From the NCBI GenBank assembly GCA_018825925.1, contig JAHKAT010000192.1, forward strand, positions 1-16,842: a DNA stretch of 16,842 nucleotides, in the 5' to 3' direction. Shown here one piece after another: positions 6,929-15,111 of the stretch. The notes under the pieces were generated by a model that was not told where the DNA came from, ran no database searches, and worked only from the letters and a program-made list of their open reading frames with translations. This DNA is from Bacteroidota bacterium. Its GTDB lineage: Bacteria; Bacteroidota; Bacteroidia; Flavobacteriales_D; Crocinitomicaceae. Positions within the stretch are counted from its first letter, which is position 1. Every line of letters begins with the position of its first letter. A program made the translations under genes and the position numbers.

Positions 6929-8155
6929 ATGTCCTACTTTTGTGAAAAAAAATCTTTGCATTTTCTATTCTCACTCCATACTTTTTTGAATTTTAAGTTT
7001 CCCATCCTTTTAGTGGTGTTCTCGATAATTTTGTCCTGTGAAGACAATAAAGAGTTGATGCTTTCCTCAAAACCCCAAGTTAAACCAACCATTGAGTATA
7101 ATGCCGACTTTCCAGCTCTTGAACCAATGTATTTGGCTGAGAAAAAAGCACAAATAAAGGAGGCAGTAGAGGAGGTTGTTGACACTGCGAATTTTTCTGG
7201 AGGCTTATTAATCGCGAAAAACGGGCAGATTTTGTACGAAAATTACTTTGGATTTAGTAGTTATAAACTGGGGACATCCATAAAGGAAACCACTCCACTT
7301 CACTTGGCCTCGGTGAGTAAAACTTTGACTGCAACAGCGATATTGAGATTGGTTGATCAAGGAAAAATAAAGCTTGACATGGCAGTTAATGAGTATTTGA
7401 AAGATTTCCCTTATCCAGAAATTACCGTTCGTCATCTGTTGAATCATCGCAGTGGGTTGCAGAAATATGAATATTTTACGGACAGCGATAAAATTTGGGG
7501 AAGAAAAAAATTACTTCAAAACAGCGATATTTTGGCATTGTTTATAAAACATGATTTACCACTGTATTTTAAGCCCAACTCTAAATTCACTTATACGAAC
7601 ACCAATTTTGCAATGTTGGCGCTGATCATCGAAGAAATAACTGGTAAAACCTATGCTAAAGCAATGAATGACTTGGTGTTTATGCCTTTGAAAATGGAAA
7701 ACACATTTGTTTTTAATTTGAAAAAAGATAAATACAAAAGAAGCCAATCCTACAGTAGTAGATACGAAAAACAACCCTTTAACAACTTAGATGCAGTGTA
7801 TGGGGATAAAAACATTTACTCTACGCCTCGCGATATTTTGAAATACGACTTAGCGATGTACAACGATGATTTTTTATCGGCAAATTTAAAAGAGGAGATG
7901 TATCGAGGGTACAGCTACGAAAGACGTGGCGTGAACAACTACGGCCTCGGTATACGTTTGAAAGAGTGGGAAAATGGTTCACGTCTTTTGTATCACCACG
8001 GTTGGTGGCACGGAAATACATCGACATATGTTACAATGAAAAGCGATACAGTGACCATTATTGGTTTATCCAACAAATTCAGTCGAAGAATTTACCATTT
8101 GAATAAGCTGAGTGCAATTTTCCGTCCGCAGAAAGGAGGTAGCCTTATCGAATAA
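6929..8155 (+). CDS. Beta-lactamase/PBP4*-like serine hydrolase, lipoprotein
   Basis: This is 408 residues if the ATG at 6929 is used. A hydrophobic export signal ends in the lipobox IILSC (Cys37), so the protein is probably lipid-anchored outside the inner membrane. The catalytic domain has the three landmarks of the class C beta-lactamase/DD-peptidase fold: S128-V-S-K131 (nucleophile Ser and Lys), Y222-T-N224, and an H-x-G type third motif in HHGWWHG (about 356-362). HRSGL (about 173-177) is the typical 'LLxHxSGL' stretch of the family. Members include D-aminopeptidases, esterases and cell-wall peptidases. Real beta-lactam resistance is not implied. The N-region before the signal is unusually long, and a TACTTTTG box lies inside it at 6935-6942, so translation may start at the in-frame TTG 6986. 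That would give an ideal 18-residue lipoprotein signal. Confidence 0.88.
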   Translation: MSYFCEKKSLHFLFSLHTFLNFKFPILLVVFSIILSCEDNKELMLSSKPQVKPTIEYNADFPALEPMYLAEKKAQIKEAVEEVVDTANFSGGLLIAKNGQILYENYFGFSSYKLGTSIKETTPLHLASVSKTLTATAILRLVDQGKIKLDMAVNEYLKDFPYPEITVRHLLNHRSGLQKYEYFTDSDKIWGRKKLLQNSDILALFIKHDLPLYFKPNSKFTYTNTNFAMLALIIEEITGKTYAKAMNDLVFMPLKMENTFVFNLKKDKYKRSQSYSSRYEKQPFNNLDAVYGDKNIYSTPRDILKYDLAMYNDDFLSANLKEEMYRGYSYERRGVNNYGLGIRLKEWENGSRLLYHHGWWHGNTSTYVTMKSDTVTIIGLSNKFSRRIYHLNKLSAIFRPQKGGSLIE

Positions 8156-8162
8156 TTTATTC

Positions 8163-8241
8163 CACCAGGGATTGCAGTGGATAGCCCACAGCGACAAAGG
8201 AGCGAGGACTAGGAATGGAAAGCCCGGCGCTTGCGGGTGGC
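8163..8241. repeat. Candidate dispersed structured repeat
   Basis: This compact GC-rich block lies in an otherwise AT-rich intergenic gap. The ends CCACC (8163-8167) and GGTGG (8237-8241) can pair. Inside are the alternatives GTGG/CCAC (8178-8181 with 8187-8190) and CCCG/CGGG (8224-8227 with 8235-8238). The GATTGCAGTGG...AGCCC wording resembles short intergenic repeats I remember from many flavobacterial genomes. That resemblance is from memory and not checked. No T run follows, so it is not a simple terminator. Confidence 0.45.
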
Positions 8242-8321
8242 AAAATGATCTTTCTTTCAATTGAACAATTTCCTATTCTTTTTATAGCAAGTTGCAACTA
8301 TGATATTCAACTAAAATTCCG

Positions 8322-8329
8322 TAAATTCG
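8322..8329 (+). promoter_or_regulatory. Possible -7 box of the aconitase promoter
   Basis: TAAATTCG differs at one place from TAnnTTTG and lies 46 nt upstream of the aconitase ATG. No good -33 box is present at the right spacing, so this is weak. Confidence 0.25.
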
Positions 8330-8375
8330 CGACACGAAAAAGACTTTAATAATAAATAAAAACAAGGCTAAAAAC

Positions 8376-10646
8376 ATGGTATTCGATTTAGACATGATCA
8401 AAAAGGTCTACGCACAGTTTCCGGGACGTATAGAAGCGGCTCGTAAAGTGGTAGGTCGTCCGCTGACATTAACAGAAAAAATATTGTACGCTCACCTATG
8501 GGATGGCAACGCAACTGAAGATTTCCCAAGAGGAAAAGCGTATGTTGATTTTGCACCGGATCGTGTTGCTATGCAAGATGCAACTGCACAAATGGCCTTG
8601 TTGCAATTCATGCAAGCTGGAAAAGCGAAGGTGGCTGTGCCATCTACCGTTCATGCGGATCACTTGATTCAAGCAAAAATTGGTGCTTCTGTGGATTTGC
8701 AAGAATCTTTGAACAAAAACAACGAAGTATTTAACTTCTTGTCCTCTATATCCAACAAATACGGTATCGGATTCTGGAAGCCAGGAGCAGGTATCATTCA
8801 CCAAGTAGTTTTGGAAAATTATGCTTTCCCTGGAGGAATGATGATTGGAACTGACTCACATACTGTGAACGCAGGTGGATTGGGAATGATTGCTATTGGT
8901 GTTGGTGGAGCTGACGCAGTAGACGTAATGGCCGGAATGGCTTGGGAGTTGAAATTCCCGAAATTGATCGGTGTTAAATTGACAGGTAGCTTGAACGGAT
9001 GGACTTCTGCAAAAGACGTTATCTTGAAAGTTGCGGATATCTTAACTGTAAAAGGTGGTACTGGTGCTGTAGTTGAATACTTCGGTGACGGAGCAATTAA
9101 CTTGAGTGCAACTGGTAAAGGAACGATTTGTAACATGGGTGCTGAGATTGGAGCAACGACTTCAACTTTCGGTTACGATGATTCCATGAGAAGATTCTTA
9201 AATGCTACGGGTCGTGCTGACGTTGTTGCTGAAGCAGACAAAATTGCTGAACACTTGACAGGTGATGCTGCAGTATATGCTGATCCAGAGAAATATTTCG
9301 ACCAATTGATTGAAATCAATCTTTCTGAGTTGGAGCCACATGTGAATGGACCATTTACGCCAGACCGTGGAACGCCAATTTCTAAATTGAAAGAAGTAGC
9401 TATTGAAAACGGTTGGCCTTTGACTATTGAGTGGGGATTGATTGGATCTTGTACGAACTCTTCTTACGAAGATATTTCTCGTGCAGCGTCTATCGCGGCT
9501 CAAGCAGCAGAAAAAGGATTGACGCCGAAAGCAGAATTTGGTATCAACCCAGGTTCAGAGCAAATCCGTTACACGATTGAAAGAGATGGTTTCATCGGAA
9601 CATTTGAAAAATTAGGAACAAAAATATTTACCAACGCTTGCGGACCTTGTATTGGACAATGGGACAGAGCTGGTGCGGAAAAAGGAGAGAAAAACACAAT
9701 TATTCACTCTTTCAACCGTAACTTCTCGAAAAGAGCAGATGGTAACCCGAACACACATGCTTTTGTGACATCTCCAGAGATGGTCGCTGCATTGGCTATC
9801 GCGGGAACTTTGGAGTTCAATCCTTTGACAGATACATTGACAAATGACAGAGGTGAACAAGTGAAATTGGATCCACCAACAGGTCACGAATTGCCTCCAA
9901 AAGGTTTTGCTGTAGAAGACGCAGGTTTCCAAGCTCCAGCAGCTGACGGTTCAAGCGTAGTTATCGCCGTTGACCCAGAATCAAGTCGTTTGCAATTGTT
10001 GGAGCCATTCCCAATGTGGAACGGTAAAAACATCACGGGTGCAAAATTGTTGATCAAGGCAGAAGGAAAATGTACAACGGATCACATCTCTATGGCTGGA
10101 CCATGGTTGCGTTATAGAGGTCACTTGGACAACATTTCAAACAACTGTTTGATCGGTGCGGTAAACGCATTCGGTGGAGCGACGAACGCTGTGAAAAACC
10201 AATTGACAGGAAAAGTTGATGAAGTGCCTAACGTTGCAAGAGCTTACAAAGCGGCAGGAGTTCCTTCTGTTGTTGTAGGTGACCACAACTACGGTGAAGG
10301 TTCATCTCGTGAGCACGCGGCAATGGAGCCACGTCACTTGGGTGTTTGCGCGGTAATCGTTAAATCTTTCGCTCGTATCCACGAAACAAACTTGAAGAAA
10401 CAAGGTATGCTTGGTTTGACGTTTGCTACTGAAGCAGATTATAACAAGGTACAAGAGGCTGACACGATGAACTTCATTGATTTGGCTGACTTTGCACCAA
10501 ACAAGCAATTGACTTTAGAATTGGTACATGCAGACGGATCGAAAGATGCGATCAAATTGAACCATACGTATAACGCTCAACAAATTGAGTGGTTCAAAGC
10601 TGGTTCAGCATTGAACTTGATCAAATTGGAGAACGCTAAGAACTAA
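8376..10646 (+). CDS. acn: Aconitate hydratase, mitochondrial type
   Basis: This 756-residue cytoplasmic enzyme of the TCA cycle converts citrate to isocitrate through cis-aconitate. The three [4Fe-4S] cysteines are Cys359 (in LIGSCTNSSYED) and Cys422 and Cys425 (in NACGPCIGQWDR). The catalytic serine lies in GEGSSREHAAMEPR (Ser643). These positions are offset by one from mature pig mitochondrial aconitase (358/421/424/642), so this is the eukaryotic mitochondrial-like form rather than the longer AcnA or AcnB. The substrate region GGMMIGTDSHTVNAGG is present. The start is supported by a normal-length N-terminus and an A-rich leader. The gene is monocistronic with a strong terminator behind it. 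Its codon choice looks like that of a highly expressed gene, with a more even use of GAC, AAC and TTC than its neighbours. Confidence 0.98.
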   Translation: MVFDLDMIKKVYAQFPGRIEAARKVVGRPLTLTEKILYAHLWDGNATEDFPRGKAYVDFAPDRVAMQDATAQMALLQFMQAGKAKVAVPSTVHADHLIQAKIGASVDLQESLNKNNEVFNFLSSISNKYGIGFWKPGAGIIHQVVLENYAFPGGMMIGTDSHTVNAGGLGMIAIGVGGADAVDVMAGMAWELKFPKLIGVKLTGSLNGWTSAKDVILKVADILTVKGGTGAVVEYFGDGAINLSATGKGTICNMGAEIGATTSTFGYDDSMRRFLNATGRADVVAEADKIAEHLTGDAAVYADPEKYFDQLIEINLSELEPHVNGPFTPDRGTPISKLKEVAIENGWPLTIEWGLIGSCTNSSYEDISRAASIAAQAAEKGLTPKAEFGINPGSEQIRYTIERDGFIGTFEKLGTKIFTNACGPCIGQWDRAGAEKGEKNTIIHSFNRNFSKRADGNPNTHAFVTSPEMVAALAIAGTLEFNPLTDTLTNDRGEQVKLDPPTGHELPPKGFAVEDAGFQAPAADGSSVVIAVDPESSRLQLLEPFPMWNGKNITGAKLLIKAEGKCTTDHISMAGPWLRYRGHLDNISNNCLIGAVNAFGGATNAVKNQLTGKVDEVPNVARAYKAAGVPSVVVGDHNYGEGSSREHAAMEPRHLGVCAVIVKSFARIHETNLKKQGMLGLTFATEADYNKVQEADTMNFIDLADFAPNKQLTLELVHADGSKDAIKLNHTYNAQQIEWFKAGSALNLIKLENAKN

Positions 10647-10668
10647 AAATTTGTAAAATTTAATAGGC

Positions 10669-10701
10669 AAATCCACTCGCCCTGAAGCGAGTGGATTTTT
10701 T
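10669..10701 (+). terminator. Intrinsic terminator of the aconitase gene
   Basis: AAATCCACTCGC (10669-10680) pairs perfectly over 12 bp with GCGAGTGGATTT (10687-10698) around a 6-nt loop, followed by TTTs. It begins 23 nt after the stop codon. Confidence 0.93.
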
Positions 10702-10812
10702 ATTTGATTTCAATTAAATTTTAAACTCCAATTCTCACACAACCCTATTCGATAACTATACGTATATCCATTGCTAAAACAACTTTACCTACGCAAAACA
10801 AACAATGTATAA

Positions 10813-13410
10813 ATGCGTGTATTAATTTTATTTTTATTCCTCCACTTATTTTCTTTCAGTCAGTATGAAAACTATACTTGGCCAATTGGAGCAAAAGATT
10901 TGGTCACTTTTGATACCTTATCAAAAATGCCGACGGACAACCAGCGAATTGCAAATCCAGATTACACCTTAGAAGGAGTGGCTGTTGCTAATGATCCAAA
11001 AACAGGAAAATTACTTTTTTATCAAGACGGTCATCAGGTATTTACTAAGAACAGTGTAGTAATGCAAGGTGGAACTGATATAGGCGGTAAAATTCAGGGT
11101 TCTACAGGTCAAGGAGCAGCAATTTATTCAATTCCGGATTGTACCAACAAAAGATTTATCGTTTTTTCGAATGATGCCGACCACTCGGTGGTGCCCTTTA
11201 AAAATGGGAAATTGTACTTCAGTATTGTGGATATGAGCAATGGTACTGGGGTGGTTACGCAAGCGAAAACACTAATTCGTTCGGATTTGGATGAAGGGAT
11301 GATTGTTGTTAATGATTATGCCCTTGGAAAATCGTGGTTGGTCGCAAAATTAATGAATGAAAATAAATTCGTTTCGATTCCACTTTCGGCTGTTACAACT
11401 GATTTAGGGAATACCAATAATCACGTTATTTCAACTTTCTCAACCGCCAATGGTAGAGAGTTAAAAAGTATTTATACCTTAAGTTACAACCCAAAAAGAA
11501 AGTTGATTGCTATGTCAGGATTTTTACCCGCAGCAACAGTTTCGACAATTCAGTTCAACCCTTCAACAGGTGTGCTTTCAAATTTTTCATACGTCGATGA
11601 GCAAGCCTTGAATAATCAAGGAAATGCACAGCAAAGTATGATCGCTGATGTTTGTTGGTCGCCTGATGGAAGTAAGTTATATGCACTAACGCAGAAAAAT
11701 TTATGTCTTTATCAGTATGACTTTAATAATAGTAAAAGTCGAACTTTGCTGATTTCCGACCCTCAGAGTATAGACAATGGTGGGATGAAAATTGATCCGA
11801 GTGGTAAAATTTGGGTGATCAATAATACACTACCTGTAAATCCAACAGCTCCTGCGAGTTCTTTTTACATTTCGAGAATTCATAATCCAAACGCTGCTGG
11901 TGGTGCTTGCAATTTAATTATGAACGACTTTTTTCTCTTTTCCAACGGATATTTTTATTTCCCTCAGCATACTGAGTATGATCCAACGCCAATAAAAGCT
12001 GACCTGTCCCTTTCTGGAAATCAGACCATTTGTGAGAACGATACTTTACAGTTAAGTGCTTTAAATGGTGTTTCTTGGTTGTGGTCGAATGGGGAAAGTA
12101 CCGCTACGATTGAAATCTCAAGTGCTGGTTCTTACTCCTGTTTTGTCACTTTGATGAATGGATGTACCGTGAATTCTGAAACGATAAATGTGTCTGTTCT
12201 TTCGACACCAACTGTCGACGCGGGTCTAGATCAAACGGTTAGTTGCGGTCAGAAAGTAGATTTAAAAGCCACAACTGTCGGTAATAATGCATTACAATGG
12301 CAAGGGAACAATATGGCTGGTCCGGATTATTTTCAAGTGGGTCAAGGAATGTATACCGTCTTAGCCACAAGTGTGGATGGTTGTAGGAGTGTAGACTCAG
12401 TTCAAGTGATGGAGACAAACAACAGTTTAAATATTCAATTGAATGGAGGGTTGATTTGTTTAGGAGATTCCATTTTTTTAAATCCAAAAGTGACCGGTGG
12501 ATCTGGTAATTTGAGTTATTTATGGAACAATGGCAGCACTACGTCGACGATTCAAGTTGCACCGAAATCAAACATGAATTACAATTTGATTGTTCAAGAT
12601 AATACGACTCAATGCACAGACTCAAAATCAGTTTTGGTGGAGGTAGATAGTATTGTTGTTCAATTAAATCAATCTGTAGATGTAGCTATTTGTGAAGGAG
12701 ATTCGGTTCAAATATCGACTACCTTTAATTCGAACTACACTTACAACTGGAATTTTGGCTCGCCTGATCAATCTTCCGTATCTGTGAAAAACGAAGGCCA
12801 ATATTTTGTGACAGTTTCTAATGGTTTTTGCACCTCAAATTCGGATACACTTATCGTTGGTTTCAAACCTACTCCTTTTGCTGATTTTTATGTGAATGAG
12901 TTTAATGAAGCTCAATTAAACGAAGAAATTTTTTTTACGAATGAATCCACTTTTCCTTTTGGTTCAAGTTTACTTTGGAGCATGGGAAATGGGGCAACGA
13001 GCAAAGAAACAAACCCATCAACAATCTATACCAACCCAGGAAGTTACTTCGTTCAATTAACGATAGTAGGTCCCAATGGCTGTCAATCAAATCGCGGTCA
13101 AATTGTGGATGTTCATAGAGGTGTTGAAGACGTAACTGTATTCGTTCCAACGGCATTCACTCCTAATGGTGATGGCTTGAATGATGTGTTAAAGGTGCAA
13201 GGAATTCATATTCGTTCAGTTGACCTATTGATTCACGATCGTTGGGGAAAGCTGTTATTCTATTCACCGAATCAATTAGTAGGCTGGGATGGGACAGACT
13301 TTGATGGGACAGAAATGCCGACGGGAATGTATGTTGCCTCTTTTATAGTAAAAGGGGATGATGAAAAAATCAGAAAATTTGGTCAAACCGTTTTTCTACA
13401 AAGAGAATAG
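10813..13410 (+). CDS. T9SS type B sorting domain protein (gliding motility-associated C-terminus)
   Basis: This 865-residue secreted protein starts with a signal peptide (MRVLILFLFLHLFSFSQ). Residues about 20-390 look like a beta-propeller: repeated blocks such as DVCWSPDGSKLYALTQ, YTLSYNPKRKLIAMSG and GGMKIDPSGKIWVINN. Residues about 395-680 hold Ig-like modules, each with a cysteine pair and a 'WSNG/W-NG' core (for example WLWSNGESTATIEISSAGSY). A PKD-like domain lies at about 690-770 (LLWSMGNGATSKETNPSTIY). The C-terminus (about 776-865) is the CHU_C/type B T9SS sorting domain, with FVPTAFTPNGDGLNDVL, HDRWGKLLF, GWDGTDFDG and MPTGMYVA. The protein is therefore exported by the type IX system and attached to or released from the cell surface. 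Its ligand is unknown. The ATG follows an AT-rich leader without a recognisable promoter. Confidence 0.93.
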   Translation: MRVLILFLFLHLFSFSQYENYTWPIGAKDLVTFDTLSKMPTDNQRIANPDYTLEGVAVANDPKTGKLLFYQDGHQVFTKNSVVMQGGTDIGGKIQGSTGQGAAIYSIPDCTNKRFIVFSNDADHSVVPFKNGKLYFSIVDMSNGTGVVTQAKTLIRSDLDEGMIVVNDYALGKSWLVAKLMNENKFVSIPLSAVTTDLGNTNNHVISTFSTANGRELKSIYTLSYNPKRKLIAMSGFLPAATVSTIQFNPSTGVLSNFSYVDEQALNNQGNAQQSMIADVCWSPDGSKLYALTQKNLCLYQYDFNNSKSRTLLISDPQSIDNGGMKIDPSGKIWVINNTLPVNPTAPASSFYISRIHNPNAAGGACNLIMNDFFLFSNGYFYFPQHTEYDPTPIKADLSLSGNQTICENDTLQLSALNGVSWLWSNGESTATIEISSAGSYSCFVTLMNGCTVNSETINVSVLSTPTVDAGLDQTVSCGQKVDLKATTVGNNALQWQGNNMAGPDYFQVGQGMYTVLATSVDGCRSVDSVQVMETNNSLNIQLNGGLICLGDSIFLNPKVTGGSGNLSYLWNNGSTTSTIQVAPKSNMNYNLIVQDNTTQCTDSKSVLVEVDSIVVQLNQSVDVAICEGDSVQISTTFNSNYTYNWNFGSPDQSSVSVKNEGQYFVTVSNGFCTSNSDTLIVGFKPTPFADFYVNEFNEAQLNEEIFFTNESTFPFGSSLLWSMGNGATSKETNPSTIYTNPGSYFVQLTIVGPNGCQSNRGQIVDVHRGVEDVTVFVPTAFTPNGDGLNDVLKVQGIHIRSVDLLIHDRWGKLLFYSPNQLVGWDGTDFDGTEMPTGMYVASFIVKGDDEKIRKFGQTVFLQRE

Positions 13411-13438
13411 GAGTAAAGCTTTCACTTTACCCCTTTTA
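13409..13438. terminator. Shared terminator between convergent genes
   Basis: AGGAGTAAAG (13409-13418) and CTTTACCCCT (13425-13434) form a 10-bp stem with one A-C mismatch and a 6-nt loop, followed by TTTTA. The stem begins in the stop codon of the T9SS protein gene and ends next to the fic stop. It works best for the plus strand. Confidence 0.65.
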
Positions 13439-14485
13439 TCCTCCTAAAATTTGAATATAGCGCTCAATTGCATCCAACTCTGCTTTTGCGATGAGTAGCA
13501 GAAAAGAATCCTTTCCTTTTCCAACTTGTACCTTTTCTAGGGCATTGTAATAGGAAGTTCTACTTTCAAAATCACCTTTTAAATTGGCAATGACAAATCC
13601 ATTTTGCAATAAAATAAAATTCATTACCAATCGAGAGGTGCGGCCATTTCCATCAATAAATGGATGTATAGTAACCAAACGCTCGTGCATCTCAGCGGCC
13701 AATAAAACAGGGTGCAAACGATTTTTATTTTGGTTGTACCAAATAAAATAATCCTCCATTTGCTTTGGTACTAGATAAGGCTGCGGTGGCGTGTGTGCAC
13801 TTCCTTTAATCATTACTTGAACGTTTCTGTAACGACCGGCCATTTCCGAATCTATACTCTTCAAAATTAAGTGATGCACTTGCAAAACATCTCGCTCTGT
13901 TAATTGATGCTCTTTGGAAAGTAAATCCTTAATAAACTCAATAGCTTCAGTGTGATTGATAGCCTCCAAATGCTCACGCATGGATTTACCTGAAATGGTA
14001 AGCCCTTCATTTACAACCAAGTCTGTTTCTCTGAGCGTTAAGGTATTTCCTTCTATTTTGTTGCTTTCAAAGGTGTACTCCATTTCAAGAGCCTGAGCAA
14101 TTTTATAGCTATCATACTTTCTTAGGCTTTGTAAAACTTCCTTTTTTTCATCAATTTGAGTGAGTAAATCATATATTTCTTCGGATACTTCCATATCCGT
14201 TTTTGGGAAATATCGAGCCGCACGCTCGTTTAAAAGCTGTAATGTTTCTGATAAAAATGGCTCGTTTTTAACTTCATTCCAAATCTTCTCCTCCAACCAC
14301 GCCATCATTAAATCCTTGAATGGAATCTCTAGAAAATTAGAAAGTGCTTGTAACTGTGTTTTAGTTGGTAATCGAGCTCCACTTTCGAATTTACTGATTA
14401 AGGCTTGATCTATTGATAGCGCTTCAGCAACTTCTCGAATTCGTAAGTTTTTGTTTTTTCTCGCTTGTTTCAATAATGCCTCCAT
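13436..14485 (-). CDS. Fic family protein with N-terminal HTH domain
   Basis: This encodes 349 residues. The N-terminus (about 3-60) is an XRE-type helix-turn-helix with IREVAEALSIDQALISKFES. The Fic domain carries the complete active site HPFIDGNGRTSRL (His274 to about 286), so it should be catalytically competent, most likely transferring AMP from ATP to protein hydroxyls. An inhibitory helix motif, S-N-K-I-E145-G, of the form [S/T]xxxE[G/N] lies before the Fic core, which makes this a self-inhibited (class II type) Fic protein. The HTH suggests DNA binding, perhaps autoregulation. A perfect TAACTTTG -7 box lies 22 nt upstream, with two TTGTCA repeats between it and the ATG. It sits 47 nt after the pentapeptide gene on the same strand. 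The target protein is unknown. Confidence 0.93.
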   Translation of the reverse strand: MEALLKQARKNKNLRIREVAEALSIDQALISKFESGARLPTKTQLQALSNFLEIPFKDLMMAWLEEKIWNEVKNEPFLSETLQLLNERAARYFPKTDMEVSEEIYDLLTQIDEKKEVLQSLRKYDSYKIAQALEMEYTFESNKIEGNTLTLRETDLVVNEGLTISGKSMREHLEAINHTEAIEFIKDLLSKEHQLTERDVLQVHHLILKSIDSEMAGRYRNVQVMIKGSAHTPPQPYLVPKQMEDYFIWYNQNKNRLHPVLLAAEMHERLVTIHPFIDGNGRTSRLVMNFILLQNGFVIANLKGDFESRTSYYNALEKVQVGKGKDSFLLLIAKAELDAIERYIQILGG

Positions 14486-14489
14486 AACT

Positions 14490-14510
14490 TGACAATTTAA
14501 TTCATGACAA
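14490..14510 (-). promoter_or_regulatory. Possible operator: paired TTGTCA repeats
   Basis: On the minus strand TTGTCA occurs at 14510-14505 and again at 14495-14490, 15 bp apart, between the -7 box and the fic ATG. This is a suitable place for repression by the HTH of the encoded protein. It is inferred from position only. Confidence 0.25.
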
Positions 14511-14515
14511 AGTTA
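14508..14515 (-). promoter_or_regulatory. -7 box of the fic promoter
   Basis: The minus strand reads TAACTTTG, a perfect TAnnTTTG match. A TTTT stretch stands 19 bp upstream in place of the -33 TTTG. The predicted leader is only about 15 nt and carries two TTGTCA copies. Confidence 0.6.
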
Positions 14516-14532
14516 GTCATTTTTTATTGGTT

Positions 14533-15111
14533 TTAAAACTTTATTTTCAACTGATATTTGCGCAATAAATTAGGTAAAGTACCTAGATCAAACTGTGCTG
14601 ATTTTACTTTGTTTTGATCCAAATCAAGTTGTATATTGGATGAGGTTCGGAAATCACATTTTTCTAAATTGGCCTGTATAAATACGGCTCCTTGTAATTC
14701 ACAGTCGTTAAAAGTAGCGCTACTTAAGTCGGTTTCAGTAAAATCTACTTCTTTCATTTCACACGTTTGAAATGTGGTTTTGGATAGGTTGACTTTATAA
14801 AACAAGCTCTGGCTGAGTAAACAGTTTTCAAAATGAACTGAAAAGTTAAATGGATTGCAATGGTCGAATGGTAAACCTAGCATTTTGCATTGTTCAAAAT
14901 GTACGTCTTGAAAAGAAGTATCGGTGAGTTTAACTAAGCTCAAGTTACATTCTTCAAACCTACAATCTATGAATTTGATTTTGGAAAAGTTAGCTGCGTT
15001 GAAATCACAGTCTAAAAAGTGACAGTGTTCATAACGCTCAAATTCCATCCTAACACCACTTTCAGCGCTAAAATCTATTTTCTCGAACGATTGGTCTTCG
15101 CAATAGGTCAT
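14533..15111 (-). CDS. Pentapeptide-repeat protein
   Basis: This 192-residue protein is built almost wholly of pentapeptide repeats, pattern (A/C/N)-(D/N/x)-(L/F)-x-x. Examples are FLDCDFNAANFSKIKFIDC (about 33-51), EVDFTETDLSSATFNDCELQ (about 121-140) and QANLEKCDF. They should fold into a right-handed quadrilateral beta helix. A centre stretch, MLGLPFDHCNPFNFSV, breaks the pattern as in many Bacteroidota relatives, and the C-terminus ends in LPNLLRKYQLKI, like the capping tail of Qnr-like proteins. Some such proteins mimic DNA and protect gyrase, but no resistance role is shown here. No signal peptide is visible, so it is cytoplasmic. Its ATG overlaps the stop of the small upstream ORF by 4 nt. 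A weak TACTTTTA box (15141-15134) could also drive it independently. Confidence 0.88.
   Translation of the reverse strand: MTYCEDQSFEKIDFSAESGVRMEFERYEHCHFLDCDFNAANFSKIKFIDCRFEECNLSLVKLTDTSFQDVHFEQCKMLGLPFDHCNPFNFSVHFENCLLSQSLFYKVNLSKTTFQTCEMKEVDFTETDLSSATFNDCELQGAVFIQANLEKCDFRTSSNIQLDLDQNKVKSAQFDLGTLPNLLRKYQLKIKF

Noticed and set aside
6929..8155. True beta-lactamase conferring resistance
   Set aside because: The motifs are shared by esterases and peptidases of the same fold, and nothing in the sequence selects beta-lactams as substrate.
8066..8260. Minus-strand open frame of 64 residues at the end of the serine hydrolase gene
   Set aside because: It overlaps the coding end of the hydrolase and reads through the structured repeat. 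It looks like a translated repeat, not a gene.
8496..9932. Long antisense open frames inside the aconitase gene
   Set aside because: They are shadows of a strongly coding plus-strand gene, share no family features and have no promoters.
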